This document shows, one piece after another, positions 53,189-60,513 of a stretch of 64,000 nt of DNA. The number at the start of each line of letters is the position of its first letter. Position 1 is the first letter of the stretch. Origin of the DNA: Anaerolineae bacterium (GTDB lineage Bacteria > Chloroflexota > Anaerolineae > DRVO01); contig JABLXR010000010.1 of NCBI GenBank assembly GCA_013178015.1, positions 35,831 to 99,830 on the forward strand, read 5' to 3'. The notes beneath the pieces are model-generated. The model did not search any database. It worked only from the letters and a program-made list of their open reading frames with translations, and had not been told where the DNA came from. The position numbers and the translations under genes were made by a program.

Positions 53189-54012
53189 GGCTAGGCGTCG
53201 GCTCCTACACCTTTCCCTGGGCCATCGGGGTGCCTGGTTACCCGCCGCCCCGCCCCATGACCGCGTCGGAACTGCTCGACCGGGCTCACGACCTGGGCGT
53301 CGGTGTGGTCCAGATCTGCGAGAACCTCCCTCTCCACCGCCTATCTCCTTCGGCCCTGGATTCGCTGGCAAGCCGGGCCCGCCATCTCGGCATCGCGCTG
53401 GAGGTGGGCACTCGGGGCATCCAGCCCGACCACCTCCTGGCTTATCTCGACCTGGCGCGACGGCTGGAATCGCCCATCGTCCGCACCGTGACCGACACTG
53501 CCGACCGGCAGCCGTCCGACGAGGAGGTGGTGGACGCGCTACGTCGGGTGGCGCCCGCCTTCGAGGCCGCCCGGGTATCGCTGGCGATCGAGAACCACGG
53601 GCGCCACTCAGCCGCCCGTCTGGTGCGCTTGCTCGAGGCGGTGGGCAGCCTGTACGTGGGCATCTGCCTGGACACCACCAACTCGCTGGGGGTCTTGGAG
53701 CGGCCCGAGGAGACAGTCGCGGTTCTGGCGCCGTGGGCGGTGAACCTCCACCTGAAGGACTACACCATCCGACGGCTGGACTACCAGTTCGGCTACGTCA
53801 TCAGCGGGTGCCCCGTCGGGGCCGGCCTGCTGGACGTCCCGGCTGTCCTGGACCGATTGCGCCAGGCCGAGCGAGACGTCAACGTGATAGTGGAGCTGTG
53901 GACCCCACCCGAGCCGTCCCTCGCCGAGACAGTCGCCAAGCAGGAACGTTGGGCAGAAGAGAGCGTGGCCTACCTACAACCTCTGGTGGAGACTCGCGGG
54001 TCTGCCGGCTGA
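53185..54012 (+). CDS. Sugar phosphate isomerase/epimerase-like TIM barrel
   Basis: A 275-residue xylose isomerase-like barrel. MRLGVGSYTFPWAIG, VQICENLPLHRL, LAIENHGRHSAARL (metal Glu), GICLDTTNSLGVLE (Asp), VNLHLKDY (His), and VIVELW (Glu) form the typical metal site. It overlaps the preceding dehydrogenase by 4 bp. Isomerises or epimerises a keto-sugar or sugar acid; which is not known. Confidence 0.85.
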   Translation: MRLGVGSYTFPWAIGVPGYPPPRPMTASELLDRAHDLGVGVVQICENLPLHRLSPSALDSLASRARHLGIALEVGTRGIQPDHLLAYLDLARRLESPIVRTVTDTADRQPSDEEVVDALRRVAPAFEAARVSLAIENHGRHSAARLVRLLEAVGSLYVGICLDTTNSLGVLERPEETVAVLAPWAVNLHLKDYTIRRLDYQFGYVISGCPVGAGLLDVPAVLDRLRQAERDVNVIVELWTPPEPSLAETVAKQERWAEESVAYLQPLVETRGSAG

Positions 54013-54129
54013 GGAGTCAGAGATGCATGCCCTCGGTGTTGTCCTTCAAGGCGGTGAGCAGCTATCGCACCAGGCCGCGGGGGACACTTTTCGTATCCGG
54101 TATGGTGCCGAACGGCCAAGGGAGGAGGA

Positions 54130-55293
54130 GTGCCGGCGAGATCGGGTGATGACGGCGAGCCAGCGGCCGCCACCCTGACTTGGGAGCAGGTGCTGGCCTG
54201 GCGCATGCGCCGACAGCACCTGGACCGGCGCGCCCCGCGTGGCGAGATGCTGGCCGTGGCGGGCGACATCTGCGGGCTGCACGCCCAGCTCATGTCCTCG
54301 GCCGAGCTGGCGCTCTGGGCCCGGGTTGCCGACCTGGAAGGTGGGGCCATGCAGCGCGCCCTGTGGCAGGACCGGGCCCTAGTGAAGGCCTGGGCCATGC
54401 GCGGGACGCTCCACCTCCTGCCGTCGGCGGAGTACCCCACGTGGCAAGCAGCCCTGAGCACCTACCGGCACCCGGAGAGGGGCTACTGGCAGCGCTACTT
54501 CGGCGTCACCCCAGAGCAGCTCGAGCGCCTGCTGGAGGTCATCCCCCTCGCTCTGGATGGGCCGCCCCTGACCCGCGAGGAGCTGGCCGACGCAGTCGCT
54601 TCTTTGACCGGTTCGCCGGAGCTGGGCAGCAGGCTGCGCGGCGGCTGGGGAAGCCTGCTCAAGCCCGCCTCGTATCTGGGCTACCTCTGCTTCGCCGATA
54701 GCGTGGGCAACAACGTCCGCTTCACCCGGCCCGACAGGTGGCTGCCGGCCTGGCACCCCCAGGACCCGGCGGGAGCGCTGGGCGCCGTCTTCCGCCGCTA
54801 CCTGGGTGCCAAGGGGCCGGCCACGGAGGCGGATCTTGTGCGTTGGTGGACCGGCATCAGCACTGCCCGTGCTCGGCACCTCCTCAAGGGGCTGGGCGAG
54901 CAGGTGGTCCCGGTGAGCATCGAGGGAACCTCAGCCTGGGCGCTGGTCGAAAACCTTCCCGACTTGCTGGCGGCCGGCCCTACTGGTGCCGTGCGCCTGG
55001 TGCCTGCTTTCGACCAGTACGTCATAGGCGCCGCCCCGGACGCGCCCGAGCTCCTGCTGCCTCCCGCTATGCGCGCCCGCGTGTATCGGCCGCAGGCTTG
55101 GATCTCGCCCGTGCTGCTGGCCGACGGCCGCATGGAAGCAACGTGGCGCCACGAACGCAAGCGCAGCCAGGTCAGCGTGACCATCGAGCCCTTCCGCCCC
55201 CTGCCCCCGTGGGTGCGTCAGGGGGCGGAGCGCGAAGCGGAAAGCCTGGCTCACTTCCTGGGAGGCAGACTGGAACTGACCTGGGCTTCCTGA
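54130..55293 (+). CDS. AlkZ-like winged-helix DNA glycosylase family protein (HTH_42)
   Basis: A 387-residue protein of the AlkZ/YcaQ family, members of which remove bulky alkylated bases or unhook interstrand crosslinks. The three winged-helix layout is suggested by LVKAWAMRGTLHLLPS, PATEADLVRWWTGIS and ALVPAFDQYVIGA-type segments. At the position of the catalytic QxQ the sequence is His-Ala-Gln (residues 51-53, GLHAQL). The GTG start has GGAGGAGGA directly in front with no spacing, so the start may lie elsewhere. Related proteins occur also in antibiotic self-resistance; no such cluster here. Confidence 0.8.
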   Translation: MPARSGDDGEPAAATLTWEQVLAWRMRRQHLDRRAPRGEMLAVAGDICGLHAQLMSSAELALWARVADLEGGAMQRALWQDRALVKAWAMRGTLHLLPSAEYPTWQAALSTYRHPERGYWQRYFGVTPEQLERLLEVIPLALDGPPLTREELADAVASLTGSPELGSRLRGGWGSLLKPASYLGYLCFADSVGNNVRFTRPDRWLPAWHPQDPAGALGAVFRRYLGAKGPATEADLVRWWTGISTARARHLLKGLGEQVVPVSIEGTSAWALVENLPDLLAAGPTGAVRLVPAFDQYVIGAAPDAPELLLPPAMRARVYRPQAWISPVLLADGRMEATWRHERKRSQVSVTIEPFRPLPPWVRQGAEREAESLAHFLGGRLELTWAS

Positions 55294-55334
55294 GAGTGGA
55301 GGTGTGGCCGCGGCGCGCCGGCTTGCTCCGGCTG

Positions 55335-55363
55335 TTGACACTCTGCCCCCGTGCCCCCATAGT
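55335..55363 (+). promoter_or_regulatory. Promoter of the epimerase gene
   Basis: TTGACA (55335-55340), 17-bp spacer, CATAGT (55358-55363). Confidence 0.5.
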
Positions 55364-55416
55364 GCCCGGCATCCATCGCCTCCGATGGGGGCGAGATAGA
55401 GCGGAGAGGTTGAGAC

Positions 55417-56343
55417 ATGGGGCAGAATGGGCGCGCTAAGGTACTCATCATCGGCGGCAGCGGCTTCGTGAGCGGCACTCTGGCCCGGATGGCAGTGGCC
55501 TCCGGCCACAAGGTATGGGTCGTCACCCGTGGCCAGAAGGACGTCCCCGCCGGCGTCACGGCTTTGGTGGCCGACCGCAAGGACGGCGCGGCTTTCGCCG
55601 AGGCGATCGCCTCGGCCAACACCGAGTGGGACGTGGTGTACGACTGCATCGGCTACTTCGCCGAAGACGCCCGCCAGGACGTAGAAGTCTTTCGCCAGCG
55701 CACGCCTCACCTCGGCTTCATCTCCACCGACTTCGTCTACGACCCGCCCCGCCGGCGGGTGCCTCAGCCCGAGGATACCCCCTACTACCTCACCGACGAT
55801 AGCTACGGGGCCAATAAGCGCCGCTGCGAGCTCGAGCTCATCAACGGCGACACCGGCGACATGAAGTGGACCATCATCCGCCCCTGCCACATCTACGGCC
55901 CGGGGTCGGAGCTAGGGTGTCTCCCCAAGCACGGCCGGGACCCGGAGTTGCTGCGTCGTATCCGCGACGGAGAGGCCCTGGAGCTGGTGGGCGCCGGCTA
56001 CTTCCTCCAGCAGCCCATCTTCGTCCGCGACCTGGCCGCCTTCTTTCTCAGCATGGTGGGGAACGCCAACTCCTACGGCCAGATCTACAACATGTACGGC
56101 CCCGACATCATCCAGTCCCGCGACTACTACCAGATCATCGCCGGCGTCCTGGGCACTACGGCGCGGATCGCGGAGATCCCGGTGGACCGCTACCGCGAGG
56201 AACACCCGGAGCACGTCTCCTTCCTGTGCCATCGGGTCGCCACTCTGGACAAGATGCGGGCTCACGGGCTGGCAGTGCCGAGCACGCCCATCGAGGAGGG
56301 CCTGCGGGAGCACACCGAGAGCAAGATCGCCGAAGGACGCTGA
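55417..56343 (+). CDS. NAD-dependent epimerase/dehydratase (extended SDR)
   Basis: A 308-residue extended SDR. Cofactor motif VLIIGGSGFVSGTLARMA, STDFVYDPP with Ser/Thr, and catalytic YGANK, followed by IIRPCHIYGPGSELG and a substrate part QPIFVRDLAAFFLSM. Isoflavone reductase- and nucleotide-sugar-type relatives exist; substrate unknown. Single gene with its own promoter. Confidence 0.88.
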   Translation: MGQNGRAKVLIIGGSGFVSGTLARMAVASGHKVWVVTRGQKDVPAGVTALVADRKDGAAFAEAIASANTEWDVVYDCIGYFAEDARQDVEVFRQRTPHLGFISTDFVYDPPRRRVPQPEDTPYYLTDDSYGANKRRCELELINGDTGDMKWTIIRPCHIYGPGSELGCLPKHGRDPELLRRIRDGEALELVGAGYFLQQPIFVRDLAAFFLSMVGNANSYGQIYNMYGPDIIQSRDYYQIIAGVLGTTARIAEIPVDRYREEHPEHVSFLCHRVATLDKMRAHGLAVPSTPIEEGLREHTESKIAEGR

Positions 56344-56386
56344 GCGGCACCCGCCTTTCCGTTCGTCGAGCGCGGCGAGGATAAGG

Positions 56387-56470
56387 TCTCACGTAGAGAC
56401 GCCAAGACGCCAAGGCAAACCCCTCTTCCTCAGCTCATCTTCGCGCCTTTGCGTCTTGGCGTGAGGCTCT
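56387..56470. repeat. Imperfect palindrome (ACGCCAAGACGCCAAGG / CCTTTGCGTCTTGGCGT)
   Basis: 17-bp arms at 56399-56415 and 56446-56462 with one mismatch; outer bases (TCTCACG...CGTGAGG) extend the pairing. This is a widespread bacterial intergenic repeat type. It lies between the convergent epimerase and ferredoxin-like genes and may end both transcripts. Confidence 0.75.
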
Positions 56471-56525
56471 CTCTGCGCCAGGGGTGGCACCCGTGGCCGT
56501 GGCGGACCAGCCCTGCCAGTGAGTC

Positions 56526-57494
56526 CTAAGCGAGCGTCCGGACGTCCAGGGGGATGCCCTTGGCCTCATCGCGGACCAGAATGAGGGCCCCGGTAGGGCA
56601 GCGGTCCACGCACACGGAGCAGCCCATGCACCGGGCCCATTCCACCTGCGCCACGCCGTCGCTGGCGTGGATGGCGCCGAAGGGACAGGCTCCCCAGCAG
56701 GTGCCGCAGCCCGAGCATCGCTGGGCCTCCACCCGGGCCAGGTAGCCTGAGGGCGCCATCACCGGGATGCCGTGGCGGATCATGGCTTCCATGCCCACGC
56801 AGCAGCAATCGCAGCAGTTGCAGATGGCGTAGAACCGGTTCAGGGCTGTGTCCTTGAACCAGGCAGTGTGAACGTGCCCGCGGTCGTGCTCCTGACGCAG
56901 CAGTTCCAGCGCCTCGTTCTGGGTCAGCCTGCGCGCACCCCCGGGGTGATGGTCCAGGGTGAAATCCACGAAGGGCTGGCCGATGATTAGGCACACCTGG
57001 GTGGGCTCGCAGTGACGGGTACGGGACAGCCGGCAGGCACACTCATACACCGCGATGTCCGGCGATCCGCTCAGCACCAGAGTCCGAGCCTGGGAGTAGG
57101 GGATCACCTGCTCCAGGTCGCGCAGGGGGATGTCTCGATCGAGAGTGATGACGGACCGGGCCAGCTCGGCGGTGAGCACCTTGGCGTGGTACCGGTCGGC
57201 CAGGTATCGGCTCTGCCGAGGCCTTAATCGGGGCAGGAGCCAGCGCAGGACCGCCATGTACTGGCGGGTCCAACGCCCGTAGACGTAGCCGTGCAGCGCC
57301 GTCAGGCTGAACGTTCCCGACCAGCCCATGAGGCGGATGCTCCGGCGGCTGGAGGGGAGCAGGAAGCGGCCCCGTTCCCCCACCAACCAGAGGGCTGCCA
57401 GTCCCGCCAGCAGCGCAGCCAGGACCGTCCCCAGCCTCCTCCTCACCGGCCAGCCATCCCGTGCCTCAATGTGCGAACCGGGCTGCTCTCTCAC
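56526..57494 (-). CDS. Membrane-anchored 2[4Fe-4S] ferredoxin-like protein with a CNCCDCCC motif
   Basis: A 322-residue protein. An N-terminal hydrophobic segment (LGTVLAALLAGLAALWLVG) anchors it. The middle has ECACRLSRTRHCEPTQVC and then ICNCCDCCCVGM, a dense Cys cluster. The C-terminus carries two [4Fe-4S] motifs: CSGCGTCWGACPFGA and CMGCSVCVDRCPTGA. Related 4Fe-4S proteins with a CNCC-CC motif are known, but their role is not. It shares a 4-bp overlap with the upstream M42 peptidase gene. Probably an electron carrier to an unknown partner. Confidence 0.82.
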   Translation of the reverse strand: MREQPGSHIEARDGWPVRRRLGTVLAALLAGLAALWLVGERGRFLLPSSRRSIRLMGWSGTFSLTALHGYVYGRWTRQYMAVLRWLLPRLRPRQSRYLADRYHAKVLTAELARSVITLDRDIPLRDLEQVIPYSQARTLVLSGSPDIAVYECACRLSRTRHCEPTQVCLIIGQPFVDFTLDHHPGGARRLTQNEALELLRQEHDRGHVHTAWFKDTALNRFYAICNCCDCCCVGMEAMIRHGIPVMAPSGYLARVEAQRCSGCGTCWGACPFGAIHASDGVAQVEWARCMGCSVCVDRCPTGALILVRDEAKGIPLDVRTLA

Positions 57495-58549
57495 AGGGCC
57501 GCCACGGTCTCCGCGTCCAGCTTGCCTACCACGGCGATGAGCAGCTTGAGCATGTTGTCGTAGTCATCACGGTGCATGATGCCAGCCTGACTGTGCACGT
57601 GCCGGACCGGCACCCCCAGTACCACGGTGGGCACCCCGGCGTGGTGCATGTGAATCATGGCCCCGTCGGCTGCCGCCCCGGTGTAGGCGGAGAACTGCAA
57701 GGGTATGCCCAGCTCGCCTGCTGTCTCGATGATCAGGTCGCGAAGCTTGAGGTTGGGGATCATGCGGGCGTCCAGCAGCCACAGAGATGGGCCCCCTCCC
57801 AGCTTGGTGGCTGCCTCCTGGGGCTGGATGCCGGGCAGGTCACCGCACAAGTCCACTTCCAGGATCAGGGCCACGTCCGGATCCACTAGTTCGGCGCTGG
57901 TCTTGGCCCCTCGAGTGCCTACCTCCTCCATCACCGTGCCCACGGCGTAAAGCACGTTGGGGTGCGGCGCCTGGGCGAAGTGCTGCAGCAGATCCAGCAT
58001 CAGGGCCACTCCGGCGCGGTCGTCGAACGCCTTGCCCATGTAGGCCTTGCCCCCGGCAAGCACCTCGAAGGCCCCCACCGGCACCACCGGGTCCCCCGGG
58101 CGCACCCCGGCCTCAGTGGCCGTCTCCTTCGAGGTGGCTCCGATGTCTATGTACATGTCCTTGCGCTCGACCAGCTTCTTGCGCTCGTCCGGGGGCAACA
58201 GATGGGGCGGCTTGGCCCCGATGACGCCGGTCAGGTCGCCCTTGTGCGTCTTCACCGTCACCCGCTGGCCCAGGAGTACCTGGTCCCACCAGCCGCCTAG
58301 GGGCAAGAAGCGGAGCATGCCGTCGTCGCCTACGTGGTGCACCATGAAGCCGATCTCGTCCAGGTGTGCCGCCAGCATCACCCGCGGGCCGGACTGGCCT
58401 TGCCGGCAGATGAGTGAGCCGATGCGGTCCTGCTCGATGGTGGAGACGGGCTCGGCCAGTCGGCGCACAAGCGCCCGCACTTCACCCTCGTAGCCCGGCA
58501 CTCCGTGGGCTTCGCTCAGCTCTTTGAGGAGTCTCTCCGTCTGATCCAT
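57491..58549 (-). CDS. M42 family metallo-aminopeptidase
   Basis: A 352-residue cytosolic peptidase of the glutamyl/deblocking aminopeptidase group, usually forming dodecamers. Metal ligands: HLDEIGF (His62, Asp64), FDDRAGVAL (bridging Asp), MEEVGTRGA (catalytic Glu-Glu), ILEVDLCGD (Asp) and RHVHSQAG (His). ATG 58549 follows GGAGGC; the long frame to 58765 has no support. It overlaps the ferredoxin-like gene by 4 bp. Confidence 0.92.
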   Translation of the reverse strand: MDQTERLLKELSEAHGVPGYEGEVRALVRRLAEPVSTIEQDRIGSLICRQGQSGPRVMLAAHLDEIGFMVHHVGDDGMLRFLPLGGWWDQVLLGQRVTVKTHKGDLTGVIGAKPPHLLPPDERKKLVERKDMYIDIGATSKETATEAGVRPGDPVVPVGAFEVLAGGKAYMGKAFDDRAGVALMLDLLQHFAQAPHPNVLYAVGTVMEEVGTRGAKTSAELVDPDVALILEVDLCGDLPGIQPQEAATKLGGGPSLWLLDARMIPNLKLRDLIIETAGELGIPLQFSAYTGAAADGAMIHMHHAGVPTVVLGVPVRHVHSQAGIMHRDDYDNMLKLLIAVVGKLDAETVAAL

Positions 58550-58817
58550 GTCTTTGCCTCCGTACGGCCCTCGGACGCTGCCCTGCCCTCGAGGGCAGGG
58601 GCTAGTATAGCCAGGCATCGCCCTAGGGGGAACCGCCCGAGTGTGTCCGTCATCGCCGTTCTGAGGGCGAGCGAGTGGCGCGCCGTGCGCCCAGGCGTCC
58701 AGAGCGACCCGTAGGCGAGGAGGGTGCGCGAGAGGAGAGTCCCGCGCCTCGCGGCGGCCGGACATGCACGGCTGCCGCTGGGGACGCGGCCACCCCCAGG
58801 GACCAGACGGACCAGCC

Positions 58818-58845
58818 TTGTGGCTGCCAGCCCCCTCTGTATAAT
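58818..58845 (+). promoter_or_regulatory. Promoter of the DUF3604/PHP gene
   Basis: TTGTGG (58818-58823), 16-bp spacer, TATAAT (58840-58845). The rest of the 331-bp gap 58550-58880 holds nothing recognisable. Confidence 0.65.
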
Positions 58846-58880
58846 GCCCGCACCTGCCCCCTCGCCCGAGGAGGAATCAT

Positions 58881-60452
58881 TTGACCGAACCCATGGACGA
58901 AGGGCTCAACCTCTACTGGGGCGACATGCACACCAACGTGCATCATCACCACATGCCCAGTCTGGAGGATACCTTCGCCGCCGCCCTCGCTCATCTGGAC
59001 TTCTTTCCCATCGCCTATTACCCCTTCTACTACTACCAGGCCGCCGGTAAGCTTCAGGTGGAGACAGTCGGCCAGCGGGACCAGTTCCTCGAGGACTGGG
59101 AGGAAGTCTTGCGCCAGGTGGAGCGGCACAACGACCCGGGCCGCTTCGTCACTTTCGCCGGCTATGAGTGGCACGGCGACCGCCGGTTCTACGGGGATCA
59201 CAACGTCTTCTACTTCGGTCGCGGGCCCCTCACTGCGGCTCAGTCCCTCCCTCACCTGTACGCCCACCTGCGGCGGGCGCGCGGCATCGCCATCCCACAC
59301 CACACCGCCTACCAGGTGGGCGAGCGGGGCAAAGACTGGCACTACCACGAGGACGACCTCAGCCCCTTCGCCGAGATCTACTCCTCCCACGGATCTTCCG
59401 AAGGGTGCAACACGCCCTTCACCCTCGAGCGGAACCAGGACATGGCCCCCCGGGTGTCCGGAGGCTCTATCCAAGACGGCCTGGCCCACGGCTACCGGAT
59501 CGGCATCATGGCCTCCAGCGACAGCCACAACGGCTACCCGGGCCCCTGGGGCAGCGGCCTCATGGGCGTGTACGCGGCGGAGCTATCCCGGCCGGCCCTG
59601 TGGGAGGCGTTCCTGCAGCGGCGTGTCTTCGGTGTCACCGGCGACCGGATGGCCCTAGCGTTCCGCCTCAACGGACACTTCATGGGCAGCGATATCCGCG
59701 CTCACCCCCCTATGGAGATCACCGGCACCGTCGTAGGCAGCGACGCCATTGACCGGATCGAGCTCCTGCGCGACAACCGCGTGGTGCACACCCTGTGTCA
59801 CGCCGACCGATGGGAAGTGCCTCAGGGCGGGGGGCCCCACCGCCTGAAGCTGCGGCTACAGTGCGGCTGGGGCCTGAGTCCCCGTTACGGGGTGCGCGCC
59901 GAGCCCCGGACCTGGCGGGGCGTCACCGAGGTGGATCGGGGGCGCATCATCTCTTGCGAGGGCCTCTTCACCGACTTTGGCCAATCCTTCACCCAAGAAG
60001 GCGAGCGATCGGTCTCCTGGCAGCTCACCACCCCACCGCGAGAGAGCGGGCGGAGCAACGTGCAGGGGATGGTCTTCGAGATCGAAGCACCTCTGAGCGC
60101 CCACGTTCGCATCCAGGTGGGCGATGAGGACTGGGGCTTTCACGTCTCCGAAGCCTTCCATCGGTCGCGGGTGGTGACCTTCCAGCACCAGACGAGGGAA
60201 GAGGTACAGACGCTACTGGGAGTCGGCCAGCTTTCGGAGGTAGAGAACCTGGGAGACGTCCTGTGGCACAACTCCGCTAAGATGAAGGCGCACCTGGCGG
60301 TGCCTGAGGCCGCGTACCGGGTGCCCTTCACGTTTGTAGACGAAGAGGTGCCGCCCGGGCGGCACTGGTACTACCTGCGTGTGGCGCAGCTAAACGGCCA
60401 GATGGCATGGTCGTCACCCGTCTGGGTGGAAGTTCCGGAAGATCGGGGATAG
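58881..60452 (+). CDS. DUF3604/PHP-domain metal-dependent protein
   Basis: A 523-residue protein with a PHP-like metal site: LYWGDMHTNVHHHH at the N-terminus (the HxH position is His-Thr-Asn here, with a run of His after it), FVTFAGYEWHGD, AIPHHTAYQVG and IMASSDSHNGYPG. The C-terminal 250 residues are beta-rich (EITGTVVGSDAIDRIELLRDN). DUF3604 proteins are thought to hydrolyse phosphoesters or other esters; no function has been settled. TTG start follows GAGGAGGA. Confidence 0.85.
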   Translation: MTEPMDEGLNLYWGDMHTNVHHHHMPSLEDTFAAALAHLDFFPIAYYPFYYYQAAGKLQVETVGQRDQFLEDWEEVLRQVERHNDPGRFVTFAGYEWHGDRRFYGDHNVFYFGRGPLTAAQSLPHLYAHLRRARGIAIPHHTAYQVGERGKDWHYHEDDLSPFAEIYSSHGSSEGCNTPFTLERNQDMAPRVSGGSIQDGLAHGYRIGIMASSDSHNGYPGPWGSGLMGVYAAELSRPALWEAFLQRRVFGVTGDRMALAFRLNGHFMGSDIRAHPPMEITGTVVGSDAIDRIELLRDNRVVHTLCHADRWEVPQGGGPHRLKLRLQCGWGLSPRYGVRAEPRTWRGVTEVDRGRIISCEGLFTDFGQSFTQEGERSVSWQLTTPPRESGRSNVQGMVFEIEAPLSAHVRIQVGDEDWGFHVSEAFHRSRVVTFQHQTREEVQTLLGVGQLSEVENLGDVLWHNSAKMKAHLAVPEAAYRVPFTFVDEEVPPGRHWYYLRVAQLNGQMAWSSPVWVEVPEDRG

Positions 60453-60496
60453 GTCACAGGCGGTCCGGCCCGCACCGCCGAGACCCATCCCCGATC
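60441..60496. terminator. Nested inverted repeat between convergent genes
   Basis: GATCGGGGAT (60441-60450, containing the stop of the PHP gene) pairs with ATCCCCGATC (60487-60496), with an inner GGCGGT/ACCGCC stem. Likely two-way terminator without T tract. Confidence 0.55.
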
Positions 60497-60513
60497 TCCT
60501 CTGCTTATCTCAC

